Source: Lysobacteraceae bacterium (GTDB lineage Bacteria; Bdellovibrionota; UBA1018; JAGTJX01). From it: a stretch of DNA of 64,000 bases. The notes beneath the pieces were generated by a model. The model had not been told where the DNA came from, ran no database searches, and worked only from the letters and a program-made list of their open reading frames with translations. Both the position numbers and the translations under genes were made by a program. Positions 1-7,211 of the stretch are shown here, piece by piece; the first letter of the stretch is position 1, and every line of letters starts with the position of its first letter. Location of the stretch: contig JAGTJX010000001.1 of NCBI GenBank assembly GCA_023657465.1, positions 710,358 through 774,357 on the forward strand, in the 5' to 3' direction.

Positions 1-116
1 CCATTTGCGATCCGCACACGAAGCTTCTTTGTTGCTGGGTCATTCCAAATATTGAATGGAGCCAGAGAAGCCTGGGCGCTAGTCATAAGTAATAATGAGT
101 AAGGGATCAAGGACAT
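1..116 (-). CDS. N-terminus of a secreted protein (runs off window)
   Basis: Reading leftward from an ATG at 116, the frame is open to the window edge and encodes 38 residues. They begin with a short hydrophobic stretch ending in an Ala-Gln-Ala signal-peptidase-like site (about residues 13-16), so export is likely. An AAAGG sits directly against this ATG, which is unusually tight spacing. The in-frame ATG at 86 has no better ribosome binding site and would remove most of the signal peptide. The rest of the protein lies outside the window, so no function can be given. Confidence 0.5.
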   Translation of the reverse strand, partial: MSLIPYSLLLMTSAQASLAPFNIWNDPATKKLRVRIAN

Positions 117-223
117 ACCTTTAGGATGGCATGTGTCAGCTTCGACATCAATTACAGACTTATTAACTCAAGTTTTTAATATAGCAAACCGATATGTTAT
201 ATGAATAAGGGAGATACCAAATT

Positions 224-442
224 ATGGGCAAGAAACCATCGGCTAAAGAAGAAACAGGATTAGAAGTATGCACTGTCACTGGATGCAAAACTAAACCAGC
301 ACAATTTTCGTTTTGCTTAGAGCATTTCGATCATTACAAGTTCGGACTCATCAATAAGAAGGGTCAACAAGTTCCAGATTTCGAGAAAAAGTTTGATCAA
401 TACATGAAGAATAAAGATGTAGCGATCAGGAAAGTTGCTTAA
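224..442 (+). CDS. small conserved-looking Cys/His protein, function unknown
   Basis: This 72-residue basic protein starts at an ATG 10 bases after a good AAGGGAG ribosome binding site (207-213). It contains three Cys and a His in the pattern CxxxxC then CxxxHF (residues about 16-35), which could bind a metal, followed by a charged C-terminal half rich in Lys and Asp. There is no signal peptide or membrane segment, so it is probably cytoplasmic. It stands alone and is followed by a terminator-like hairpin. I do not recognise the family; a small zinc-binding regulatory or ribosome-associated protein is possible, but this is only inference. Confidence 0.6.
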   Translation: MGKKPSAKEETGLEVCTVTGCKTKPAQFSFCLEHFDHYKFGLINKKGQQVPDFEKKFDQYMKNKDVAIRKVA

Positions 443-647
443 GTCCTCGTGACTCGCGAGTGCCGCAAAAGCGCTGTACCCACCGCCTCCCTAATCGGGC
501 CCACTTAAAGCGTAAGCAGAGAGTTCGGGCCCGATCTCTTTTTCAGAGACCGAACTGCCGCTATTTCTTGAAAAGGGCATTATAAGCCTATCTCATTAAT
601 GAAAGTGCTCTATATTTCCCTTTTTAGGAAATACAGTAGAGTTTTAT
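443..647. other. structured intergenic region, possible small RNA
   Basis: The stretch between the small Cys protein and rph is unusually rich in inverted repeats. ACTCGCGAGT near 452-461 is a perfect palindrome. ATCGGGCCC (494-502) pairs with 527-535. GTTCGG (523-528) pairs with CCGAAC (550-555) and encloses a UCUCU/AGAGA stem. TATTTCC (613-619) pairs with GGAAATA (627-633) just after rph. A TATAAT box reads on the minus strand near 579-584, so an RNA running leftward is possible, and the plus strand offers a terminator. No known RNA family was recognised, and the genuine 6S gene lies elsewhere (4405-4577). Confidence 0.35.
494..543 (+). terminator. hairpin plus T-run after the 224-442 gene
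   Basis: A nine-base GC-rich stem (494-502 with 527-535) encloses a 24-base loop that itself holds a CTTA/TAAG stem. It is followed by CTCTTTTT at 536-543. This fits an intrinsic terminator for the small plus-strand gene, although the loop is long and a competing stem uses the same bases. Confidence 0.45.
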
Positions 648-1397
648 CTATAGTGAAGTAGGAAACTTCACGCCGAGTTTTTCAAACGTAGCAGCCTGAC
701 CTTTTTTGAGTTCAGCAATTCCGCCCAAAGCCGCTTCAGTCAGTAGATTCATTTCTTGTTTAGAGAATGCACCACGTTCAGCGGTGCCTTGAATCTCAAC
801 GAACTTATCATCGCCTGTGACGACGAAGTTCATATCGACTTCACATGTGGAGTCTTCATTGTAATCGAGATCCACGTAAGCTTTCCCGTCATGCAAGCCA
901 ACGCTCACGGCAGCGACCGTTCCCGCCCAGACTTTCTTGTCACACTTCTTAGCTTCGATGAGTTTGCTGAGCGCAATACCTAGAGCCACACATGCTCCAG
1001 TGATGGACGCAGTACGAGTGCCACCATCTGCTTGAAGGACATCACAATCGATCATGATCGAGCGTTCACCTAGAGCAGCAAGATCTACAACAGATCTCAG
1101 TGCGCGGCCGATTAAGCGTTGGATCTCTTGAGTGCGGCCTGAGATTTTCTCGCGGTCACGTTTCGAGCGAGTATGGGTCGATCTAGGAAGCATCGAGTAC
1201 TCGGCAGTGATCCAGCCCTGGCCTTTGCCCTTCAACCAGCCCGGAACGGAGTCTTCTACTGACGCAGTACACAGAACATGTGTATTCCCTGTTTTGATGA
1301 TCACAGAGCCTTCGGCATAGCGATTCACGTTCGTTTCGATGGTGAGAGGCCTAATTTGGCCTAGAGTTCGTCCGTTAGGTTCTCTTTTGATGCTCAT
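648..1397 (-). CDS. rph: ribonuclease PH
   Basis: RNase PH is a phosphate-dependent 3'-to-5' exoribonuclease that trims tRNA precursors in the cytoplasm. The 249-residue product has the family's usual length and landmarks: RSKRDR at 77-82, the GRTQEIQRLIGR helix at 87-98, the phosphate-binding GGTR at 125-128, and the acidic DLDYNED stretch at 176-182 with a further Asp at 188. EIQGTAERGAF follows at 201-211. The ATG at 1397 has AGGAG about 11 bases upstream. The gene is divergent from nadC with only about 48 bases between the starts. No odd features; the call is secure. Confidence 0.96.
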   Translation of the reverse strand: MSIKREPNGRTLGQIRPLTIETNVNRYAEGSVIIKTGNTHVLCTASVEDSVPGWLKGKGQGWITAEYSMLPRSTHTRSKRDREKISGRTQEIQRLIGRALRSVVDLAALGERSIMIDCDVLQADGGTRTASITGACVALGIALSKLIEAKKCDKKVWAGTVAAVSVGLHDGKAYVDLDYNEDSTCEVDMNFVVTGDDKFVEIQGTAERGAFSKQEMNLLTEAALGGIAELKKGQAATFEKLGVKFPTSL

Positions 1398-1445
1398 TGA
1401 GTGGTGATTCTCCTAAAATTTATGGTAATACCCGTAAGGGTTTAT

Positions 1446-2312
1446 ATGCACGATTCAGCACTGATTTGGAAGCAAGCTTTGAATGACGGACTCCATGAAG
1501 ATGGCGCTGCATTTGACTGGACTGCTTTTGGAGCAGAGCGAAAAATCACGGGCACACTCTGGGCTAAGGCTGATGGCATCTGGGCTGCAACTCCTCTCAT
1601 TCAGTGTGCAAATCAACTTGCTCGCGAGCTGGGTGTTCAACTCTCGATAGAACCTAAAATCTCAGGACTGAAGGATGGTATACTAGTCAAAAAAGGCCAA
1701 GAGCTTCTCGTCTGGTCTGGAGATGCGAAGGCCTGCTTGACGTTTGAGCGTCCGTTCATCAATCTAGCAAGTTACGTTTCAGGGATCGCCACTCAAACAA
1801 ATTTATTAGTTCAGGAAATCTCAAAATCCGATCTCGCGAAAAAACCACGTCTCACCGCAACTCGTAAGACTCTCCCTGGTTATCGTGATCTCGCAATCCA
1901 CGGAGTGTTCGCAGGTGGAGGATTCTCTCATCGTTTGGGTTTGAGCTCTGGAGTTCTCATCAAGGAAAACCACATCTCAGCTTATGGTGGAATTAAAGCT
2001 GCGATTGAAAATGCAAAACAGTGGGCTCCTCATGGACTGAAAATCGAAATCGAAGTGAAGGATCAAAAAGAATTAGAGCTGGCCTACGCGTGTGGTGCAG
2101 AGATCGTGCTTCTCGATAATTTCACCCCCGATCAGGTGCGTAAGGCCATCGAGTGGAAGTCCAAGCAAGCACCCAAACTCGTGTTCGAAGTTTCTGGTGG
2201 AATCAACGTTTCAAATATTCGCTCTTACTGCATCGCTGGCGTTGATGTGATTTCATCGGGCTCACTCACTCATTCAGTGACGGCTCTCGACTTATCATTG
2301 GTTTTCCCATGA
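1446..2312 (+). CDS. nadC: nicotinate-nucleotide pyrophosphorylase (carboxylating)
   Basis: NadC converts quinolinate and PRPP to nicotinate mononucleotide, CO2 and pyrophosphate in de novo NAD synthesis. From the ATG at 1446 (AAGGG seven bases upstream) the protein is 288 residues, the family's normal size. The signature TRKTLPG, then GGGFSHRLGL and LIKENHI, keeps the Arg, Lys and His residues that hold quinolinate and PRPP. The C-terminal part has the VLLDNF and FEVSGGIN strands of the alpha/beta barrel. An upstream in-frame extension to 1401 lacks a ribosome binding site and was not used. Its stop overlaps the birA start by four bases, so the two are translationally coupled. Confidence 0.94.
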   Translation: MHDSALIWKQALNDGLHEDGAAFDWTAFGAERKITGTLWAKADGIWAATPLIQCANQLARELGVQLSIEPKISGLKDGILVKKGQELLVWSGDAKACLTFERPFINLASYVSGIATQTNLLVQEISKSDLAKKPRLTATRKTLPGYRDLAIHGVFAGGGFSHRLGLSSGVLIKENHISAYGGIKAAIENAKQWAPHGLKIEIEVKDQKELELAYACGAEIVLLDNFTPDQVRKAIEWKSKQAPKLVFEVSGGINVSNIRSYCIAGVDVISSGSLTHSVTALDLSLVFP

Positions 2313-3010
2313 ATCAAATCTTAGATGTTTGTGAGAGCACTCAGAAGTTAGCACATGAAGCTTTGGCAGTGGGTAACGCTCACCTTGGTGATTGGGTTTG
2401 CTCACTTGAGCAGACTGCTGGCCGTGGGCGACGCGGGAATCAGTGGATCTCTAATCGTGGAAATTTTTTCTTCTCTATTATTTTGAATGAACCTACACAG
2501 TCTCGCCTCACTTGGAGTGCGATGATGGGGGCGCTTGCAGTCGCGCGTGCACTTCCAGAACTTCCGATCAAGCTCAAGTGGCCGAATGATTTGTATTTAA
2601 TTGGTGGCAAGTGCGGCGGAGTTCTAGCTGAGAGAGCGAGTGGTGTGATTGTTCTTGGAATCGGAATCAATCTCATTGATCAGCCGATTCTCAAGGATCG
2701 CCAAACTCAAAGCTTAAACGGGATTGTCTCAGTTGAAGTGCTCTGCACCCGAGTGGTGAAGGAGCTTGAGAAGCTTTGGAGCGAGTTTACATCTCAGGAA
2801 GAGAAGTTATTCGATGCACTTGTTAAGGATTTTAATTCACGCGCGCTCTTTTCGCGAGGAGATGCTATCCACTGGATCTCAGGCACTAAAGAATTCGAAG
2901 GACAGATGGATCGTTTAGGACATTTCGGTGAGCTCATTGTAAAACTACCTACAGGAATCTCGAAGTCACTTTATTCTGAAGATGTGTTTGGTGTTCGTGC
3001 TTCGATCTAA
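2309..3010 (+). CDS. birA: biotin-[acetyl-CoA-carboxylase] ligase, monofunctional
   Basis: BirA activates biotin with ATP and attaches it to the carrier protein AccB. The 233-residue protein carries the biotinyl-AMP loop GRGRRGNQW (38-46), KWPND (90-94) with the Lys that binds biotin, and GGKCGGVL (99-106). It begins directly with the catalytic domain and has no N-terminal winged helix, so it cannot act as a biotin-operon repressor in the way E. coli BirA does. It overlaps nadC by four bases. A likely substrate, AccB, is encoded in this same window near 56 kb. Confidence 0.93.
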   Translation: MNQILDVCESTQKLAHEALAVGNAHLGDWVCSLEQTAGRGRRGNQWISNRGNFFFSIILNEPTQSRLTWSAMMGALAVARALPELPIKLKWPNDLYLIGGKCGGVLAERASGVIVLGIGINLIDQPILKDRQTQSLNGIVSVEVLCTRVVKELEKLWSEFTSQEEKLFDALVKDFNSRALFSRGDAIHWISGTKEFEGQMDRLGHFGELIVKLPTGISKSLYSEDVFGVRASI

Positions 3011-3016
3011 CTCTAT

Positions 3017-3088
3017 AACTTTAAAAAACATCAAGTTACTAGCTTCGCAGACGTCTGTGAGTGCACTAAGTTGATCTTTTTTAAAGTT
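3017..3088. terminator. long bidirectional hairpin between birA and the response regulator
   Basis: Bases 3017-3034 and 3071-3088 form an 18-base stem with one mismatch, and each outer arm carries a run of A or T. Inside it lies a second palindrome, CAGACGTCTG at 3048-3057. The position between two converging genes and the A/T runs on both flanks fit a terminator working in both directions. Confidence 0.7.
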
Positions 3089-3105
3089 ACGGCCTTCGCT
3101 GGTTA

Positions 3106-4305
3106 CTACAGCTGATTCGGTGGATTCTCTAACATCTTATGAATTTCTGCTTTGATCACTCGCTCTGCAAGATCTGGAAGCATGGTGCGCAAAACTTTCT
3201 CAAGAGTCACTGCTACTTGCTCTTGGATGAGTTTCTCTAAATGTTCATGATCGAGATTAAACGACTGCATCGCTGATTGTGTCTCAGCTTGGTGCTGACT
3301 GGATGTCGCTTCTTCATGAGTCGGAGTAGACTCCGGTCTATAAGTGTCAGCAGATCTCTGCATATGAGTAGGCTTATCTTGGAGCTTTGCACCAGACTGC
3401 TGCGCAGTCTGCCGCTCGCTCGGTTCTGAAGTCCATGAAGATTCAAAATCAAAAAGTTGGTGATGAGGTTCCATAGTGGGATCCGCTTTGCTTCCTTCAG
3501 TTTCAGGCATCGTGAATTGAAATCCTAGATCGTTAGTACTTGCTCCGCTCGCCTGCCAGTCATTGTTTTGAAAACTAGAAGGAGCCTTCTTCTCTTGAAC
3601 GCTCCAACCCGAATCATCAGCGAACCCGCTCATTTTGAGAGTAGATTCCGTGAGCTTACGAATATCATCTTCAACACTACCAGATTGAAAACCGGCATCA
3701 GTTTTCCAAAGATCATCGCTCATGCCTTCAGGCGGTGCAACTGAGCGAGGAGCCGTAGTAGGGATCTCTGGATCAGATTTTTCATTCACATCGCGTGTGA
3801 GAGGTTTTGGATCTGCACCGAATTCACCAGGAGGTGGATTGTTAATGTGCGAGAGGAAAGAACCGAAATCCACTTCGTTTCGTTTAGATGGAGCTGCTGT
3901 TTGCGTGGGCGCAAGTGAGCTTGGAGTTTGGGATGCTGATCCCAATGCTTGAGTGATGATGCTTCTTAAATGTGCAGGGTCGAATGGTTTAATGAGTCTG
4001 CCGTCAAATCCTGCTGAAGTGGCTTGAGCTTCGTCGACTTGTTTGAACGCACTCGACATCAAAACAAATTTGATATGAGCTAGATCACGGTGCCCATTGA
4101 TTTCTTTCTTCACTTCAAAGGCAGTTTTTTTAGCGAGTGACACATCAATGAGAACGATATCTGGGCGGAAGGTCGCAATTTGCTCGAGCGCCTGTGCTCC
4201 ATCTGAAACGGTTTGGATTTCATACCCTTCATTGCCTAACGCTAAGCGAATGACTTTCTGGATGGTGAGGCTGTCGTCTGCTACGAGTAGTTTTTTCTGG
4301 GCCAT
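3106..4305 (-). CDS. response regulator with long C-terminal extension
   Basis: The first 120 or so residues are a CheY-like receiver: an acidic pair in the VADDSLT start, the phospho-acceptor Asp in VLIDVSLA (about 54), the switch Ser in LMSSAFK and the conserved Lys in LIKPFDP. A Ser/Thr/Pro/Gln-rich, probably disordered linker of about 220 residues follows. The final 50 residues are a helical segment with LRTMLPDLAERVIKAEI, a layout I associate with gliding or chemosensory regulators of Myxococcales and Bdellovibrionota. There is no DNA-binding domain or enzyme, so it probably acts by protein contact. It is monocistronic with no kinase gene next to it. Confidence 0.8.
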   Translation of the reverse strand: MAQKKLLVADDSLTIQKVIRLALGNEGYEIQTVSDGAQALEQIATFRPDIVLIDVSLAKKTAFEVKKEINGHRDLAHIKFVLMSSAFKQVDEAQATSAGFDGRLIKPFDPAHLRSIITQALGSASQTPSSLAPTQTAAPSKRNEVDFGSFLSHINNPPPGEFGADPKPLTRDVNEKSDPEIPTTAPRSVAPPEGMSDDLWKTDAGFQSGSVEDDIRKLTESTLKMSGFADDSGWSVQEKKAPSSFQNNDWQASGASTNDLGFQFTMPETEGSKADPTMEPHHQLFDFESSWTSEPSERQTAQQSGAKLQDKPTHMQRSADTYRPESTPTHEEATSSQHQAETQSAMQSFNLDHEHLEKLIQEQVAVTLEKVLRTMLPDLAERVIKAEIHKMLENPPNQL

Positions 4306-4367
4306 GGCTATAGATCAAGTGTGGCACTTCCTATGAGTTGTGTCAAAGAACAGTCATCAGGCATTTA

Positions 4368-4397
4368 TTGCAATCCGGTATCGAAATCCTGTAAAAT
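4368..4397 (+). promoter_or_regulatory. sigma-70-type promoter of 6S RNA
   Basis: TTGCAA at 4368-4373 and TAAAAT at 4392-4397 are 18 bases apart. They place transcription start near 4405, exactly where the closing stem of the 6S RNA begins. Confidence 0.6.
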
Positions 4398-4404
4398 GAT
4401 AATT

Positions 4405-4577
4405 GACCCTAGGGTTAGGTAACTCATTACTTGGACCCGAGGCAGTCGTTGAACAAGGGAGCTGTTCCTGTGTATGTGGTGCGCATGCCCGGTTTTTCCG
4501 GGAAGCCTAAAGCTACCATACGGCGCCCACCTGAGGATTACTCGGGCGTTCCAATTGACAAGCCTAACCCTAGAGTC
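4405..4577 (+). ncRNA. ssrS: 6S RNA
   Basis: 6S RNA mimics an open promoter and sequesters sigma-70 RNA polymerase in stationary phase. The region folds into one long rod. CTAGGGTTAGG (4409-4419) pairs with 4563-4573 and extends by GAC/GTC to 4405/4577. CCCGAG (4436-4441) pairs with CTCGGG (4541-4546), and TTGGA pairs with TCCAA. The apical arm has the family hallmark GCATGC, then CCCGG-TTTTT-CCGGG (4488-4502), then GAAGCCTAAA, very like the E. coli 6S hairpin and its GAAGCCTTAAAA. Length (173) and the promoter position agree. A 6S covariance-model search would settle it. It fills most of the 339-base gap between genes. Confidence 0.88.
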
Positions 4578-4644
4578 AAATCTTTCAAGAACTTGACATG
4601 GTGACTCAGATCGCAATAGGCTTGAGTTCTCAGGGGGCTTTCAG

Positions 4645-5271
4645 ATGACAAGACTTACAGATAATATACCGGCACAAACAGGTTGGATTCACGAACTCGT
4701 TCGTTCCGAAGTACATCCAGAGGCTGAAAAGCTCTTGGGTCTCACCAGTAGCTTCGATCCTGCGAGCCTCATTGAAGAAAACACGATTCAGTTCTTAAGC
4801 CAGCTCCAAGAAGAGTTTCAGTCCTACTCTAAACTTTTTAATGGCTACTCCGAAAACGGAATCAAATTCCAGGATATCAAAATTTACTCTCTCGCAGGAT
4901 CTCCAGCAGATTTCATGATGTTCCGTAGCCAAGTCAAATTGGTAGTCTCGAATTCCACCGCAGGTGTGATCTCTCTTTCATTCTCAAGACACATTCGCTC
5001 GACGATGAATGTGAATGGTCAAGGTAGCCAAGATCATTCAGTTTCCAATGTCAGCATGAACAAAGGCCAAGAGCTCCGTGCTCAGATCGGTCCTTTTCAT
5101 GAAGTGTTTTGGACATATGAAGGAGAGCGCGTGACGGCAGCTCAAGTAACAAAGTTTTTCTTCATTGAGTTTGTGAGAGCCACTCGCGACTCACGTAAGG
5201 TTCGCGGTTCCAATCAAGTCCTTCTCGAACAGATCAAAACCCTCCTCCAAGAGAAAGGGCTTGATCTTTAA
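4645..5271 (+). CDS. conserved-type cytoplasmic protein, function unknown
   Basis: The 208-residue soluble protein has no signal peptide or membrane segment. It starts at an ATG behind AGGGGG (4632-4637). It is of mixed alpha/beta character, with an N-terminal helical segment, a central strand-rich part (about residues 75-125) and a basic C-terminus. I do not recognise any family or catalytic motif. A TTGACA at 4593-4598 could belong to its own promoter, though the matching -10 is poor; it may otherwise be read through from the 6S promoter. Its last 81 bases lie opposite the 3' end of the converging epimerase-like gene. Confidence 0.7.
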   Translation: MTRLTDNIPAQTGWIHELVRSEVHPEAEKLLGLTSSFDPASLIEENTIQFLSQLQEEFQSYSKLFNGYSENGIKFQDIKIYSLAGSPADFMMFRSQVKLVVSNSTAGVISLSFSRHIRSTMNVNGQGSQDHSVSNVSMNKGQELRAQIGPFHEVFWTYEGERVTAAQVTKFFFIEFVRATRDSRKVRGSNQVLLEQIKTLLQEKGLDL

Positions 5272-6114
5272 AAGCTCGATCGTCTGAGAAGTGTTCACTG
5301 AATAATCAAAAACTGTTGGATCACCTGTACTGCGTTTGAACTCATCTGGCTTCGCTTTTTGTGCAGCAATATGTCCGTGCTCTAATCCAAACCGCTTACA
5401 AAACTCTTTTGCAAACTGATACGAAGACATTTTTGTGAGTCCACCATAATGCAGAATCTTGTTTCTAAATGCTCCATCTACAGCTCGAGACACCAGATCA
5501 GTAAGTCCTTGAACGGGTGCATAGGAATGAATTTTATAATCAGAGAGTTCTATCTTCTTAACTGTTCTTGAGGTCGTGCGAAGTAGATCGACAAGAGGCA
5601 TCGTGTATCCATTACCCCTGCCGAAGACTGGGCTAGAACGAATGATCACGTAATTGAGTGAGCGAGAAGACAGGAAGTTCTCAGCTGTGAGCTTTGCCTT
5701 TCCAAGGACGGTGCCTGGAAGGACAGTATCTTGTTCGTTGTAGTTTCCACGCTTGCCATCGAATACATAAGGATTGCTTAAAAAGATGAACCTAGATTGA
5801 AACACTTCTGAAACTGCGGCGACAGTACTCGGGCCTCCAGCGTGGAGTCGCTCTGCCATTTGGGAGTTCTTCTCAGCCCAAAAGAAGCTGGGATTTCCAC
5901 CTGCATAGACGATACAGTCGGGGTGGACTTTATAAACGAGGCGCTTCACAGACTCACGGTCATAGAGATCCAGAGGTAGGAAGCTCACTCCATCAAGCGA
6001 AATAGGTTTTGCATAGTAGGTCGCAAAGACTTTGTGAGTCTCTCTTAACTTTTGGCAGATATGAGTACCTAAGAACCCACTTCCACCGATGACTAAGACG
6101 GCTTTCGTTGCCAT
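5191..6114 (-). CDS. RmlD-like NAD(P)-binding sugar reductase/epimerase homologue, catalytic Tyr missing
   Basis: The N-terminus has an extended-SDR fingerprint GGSGFLGTH (about residues 9-17), and further in is the RmlD-type YVFDG turn, so the fold is that of dTDP-4-dehydrorhamnose reductase. Where active family members have YGxSK, this protein has LGKAK: the Lys is kept but the catalytic Tyr is Leu. It may therefore bind nucleotide or a partner protein without normal reductase activity, as regulatory MAT2B-type homologues do. The start MATK at 6114 was chosen because the fingerprint should begin within the first ten residues; a 21-residue extension is open but unlikely. It gives 307 residues. 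Confidence 0.75.
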   Translation of the reverse strand: MATKAVLVIGGSGFLGTHICQKLRETHKVFATYYAKPISLDGVSFLPLDLYDRESVKRLVYKVHPDCIVYAGGNPSFFWAEKNSQMAERLHAGGPSTVAAVSEVFQSRFIFLSNPYVFDGKRGNYNEQDTVLPGTVLGKAKLTAENFLSSRSLNYVIIRSSPVFGRGNGYTMPLVDLLRTTSRTVKKIELSDYKIHSYAPVQGLTDLVSRAVDGAFRNKILHYGGLTKMSSYQFAKEFCKRFGLEHGHIAAQKAKPDEFKRSTGDPTVFDYSVNTSQTIELLKIKPFLLEEGFDLFEKDLIGTANLT

Positions 6115-6175
6115 CCATCTAGTATAGGGGGGGAACCCATGGTATCTCAAGGCCAGTTTTTCGGGGAGTTTTACC

Positions 6176-7210
6176 ATGAAGTTTTTACTGAGTTTTCTAG
6201 TTATAACAGTCCAGGTTTCTAGTGTTCACGCGGATCTTCCAGCGACGAAGTGGGAGCCTCTCAATGAAGCAATCCTAGCTGAAACACTGACTACCCGATG
6301 TCAACTCCTCTACTTCAAAAACGCTACTCAGTGCCGGATGGCGGCATTTGCTCTTGTTGAGGCGATGGATATCAAGCGCGAGACCACTAAGGGAGCGATT
6401 GTTGCGTTTTATTCAGACTTCGTCGAGATGGCGAACTCCAAGTGGATCGCTCGCTACTTAAACTTCTTAGAAACAATCGCAATGAATAAGCTCATGGAGG
6501 GATCCTCGTATTCTCTATATGATTACACTCGTTACTGGGTCAAGAAGTACAGACCTGAGATCAAAGACGCAGACCGTGAAGTAGGGAAGATCATCGCTGT
6601 GCTCTACCAAGATAATGCAAGTGTCCTGCATCTCAGATACTTCGATGAGTTTGATAAGAAAGCAGTTCCTGCTTCAGTGATCGAAACGTTGTTTAGAGTT
6701 CACAATAATATTTTGCCATCGGTGATGTTCAATCCTGATGAGAAGACATTCGAAGGATATTTTCCACCTAGTGTTCGTGCGCTTGCCAAGGATTTCAATC
6801 CAGGGATTTATTACTTCTACATGCCTTGGTATTTCTCAGAGAAGATTCGTGAAGCATATTGGGGTCAGTCTTGGATTGTTGCTGGATTAGATCGTGATTT
6901 ACCACTACTGCTCAGCACTCTCTATAAGTACAAGTTTCTTTATGATGGTTCATACGCCAAGGCACTTCTCATGCCTCTTGTTGCGACATCTCGAATTGAT
7001 TCAAAAGGGAACCTTGTTTCCATCTCTCGCAAATCTGATGGCACTATCGATAATGGTTGGGAGTGGAGATACCACGATCTCTATACAGCTTATGTTTCTA
7101 CGCATGTGTGGAGATTAAAGCCTCAGAGCACGTTTAGTTACAAAACATTCTCTCGCGGAATAGCGACTCGCCCGGGACCTACGCTACTAGGGGTTAGATT
7201 CAGTCAGTAG
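6176..7210 (+). CDS. secreted protein of unknown function
   Basis: The 344-residue protein begins with a clear signal peptide (hydrophobic core at about residues 3-14, Val-His-Ala cleavage near 19). It is thus periplasmic or secreted. The mature part is mostly helical, rich in Tyr, Trp and Arg, with one Cys pair early on (about residues 42 and 53). No known domain was recognised. Its start lies 61 bases from the divergent epimerase-like start, and it ends one base before the next converging gene. Confidence 0.7.
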   Translation: MKFLLSFLVITVQVSSVHADLPATKWEPLNEAILAETLTTRCQLLYFKNATQCRMAAFALVEAMDIKRETTKGAIVAFYSDFVEMANSKWIARYLNFLETIAMNKLMEGSSYSLYDYTRYWVKKYRPEIKDADREVGKIIAVLYQDNASVLHLRYFDEFDKKAVPASVIETLFRVHNNILPSVMFNPDEKTFEGYFPPSVRALAKDFNPGIYYFYMPWYFSEKIREAYWGQSWIVAGLDRDLPLLLSTLYKYKFLYDGSYAKALLMPLVATSRIDSKGNLVSISRKSDGTIDNGWEWRYHDLYTAYVSTHVWRLKPQSTFSYKTFSRGIATRPGPTLLGVRFSQ

Positions 7211-7211
7211 C

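Noticed and set aside
440-580. Second 6S RNA on the minus strand
   Set aside because: The GGGTACAGC...GCGGCACTCG resemblance covers only one end; no complementary 5' strand or apical hallmark was found, and a convincing 6S gene is present at 4405-4577.
4322-4340. Sigma-54 promoter starting TGGCAC
   Set aside because: The -12 TTGC element is missing at the required spacing.
4365-4616. 83-codon open frame on the minus strand
   Set aside because: It lies across the 6S RNA gene; its base pattern is explained by the RNA stems and no ribosome binding site precedes it.
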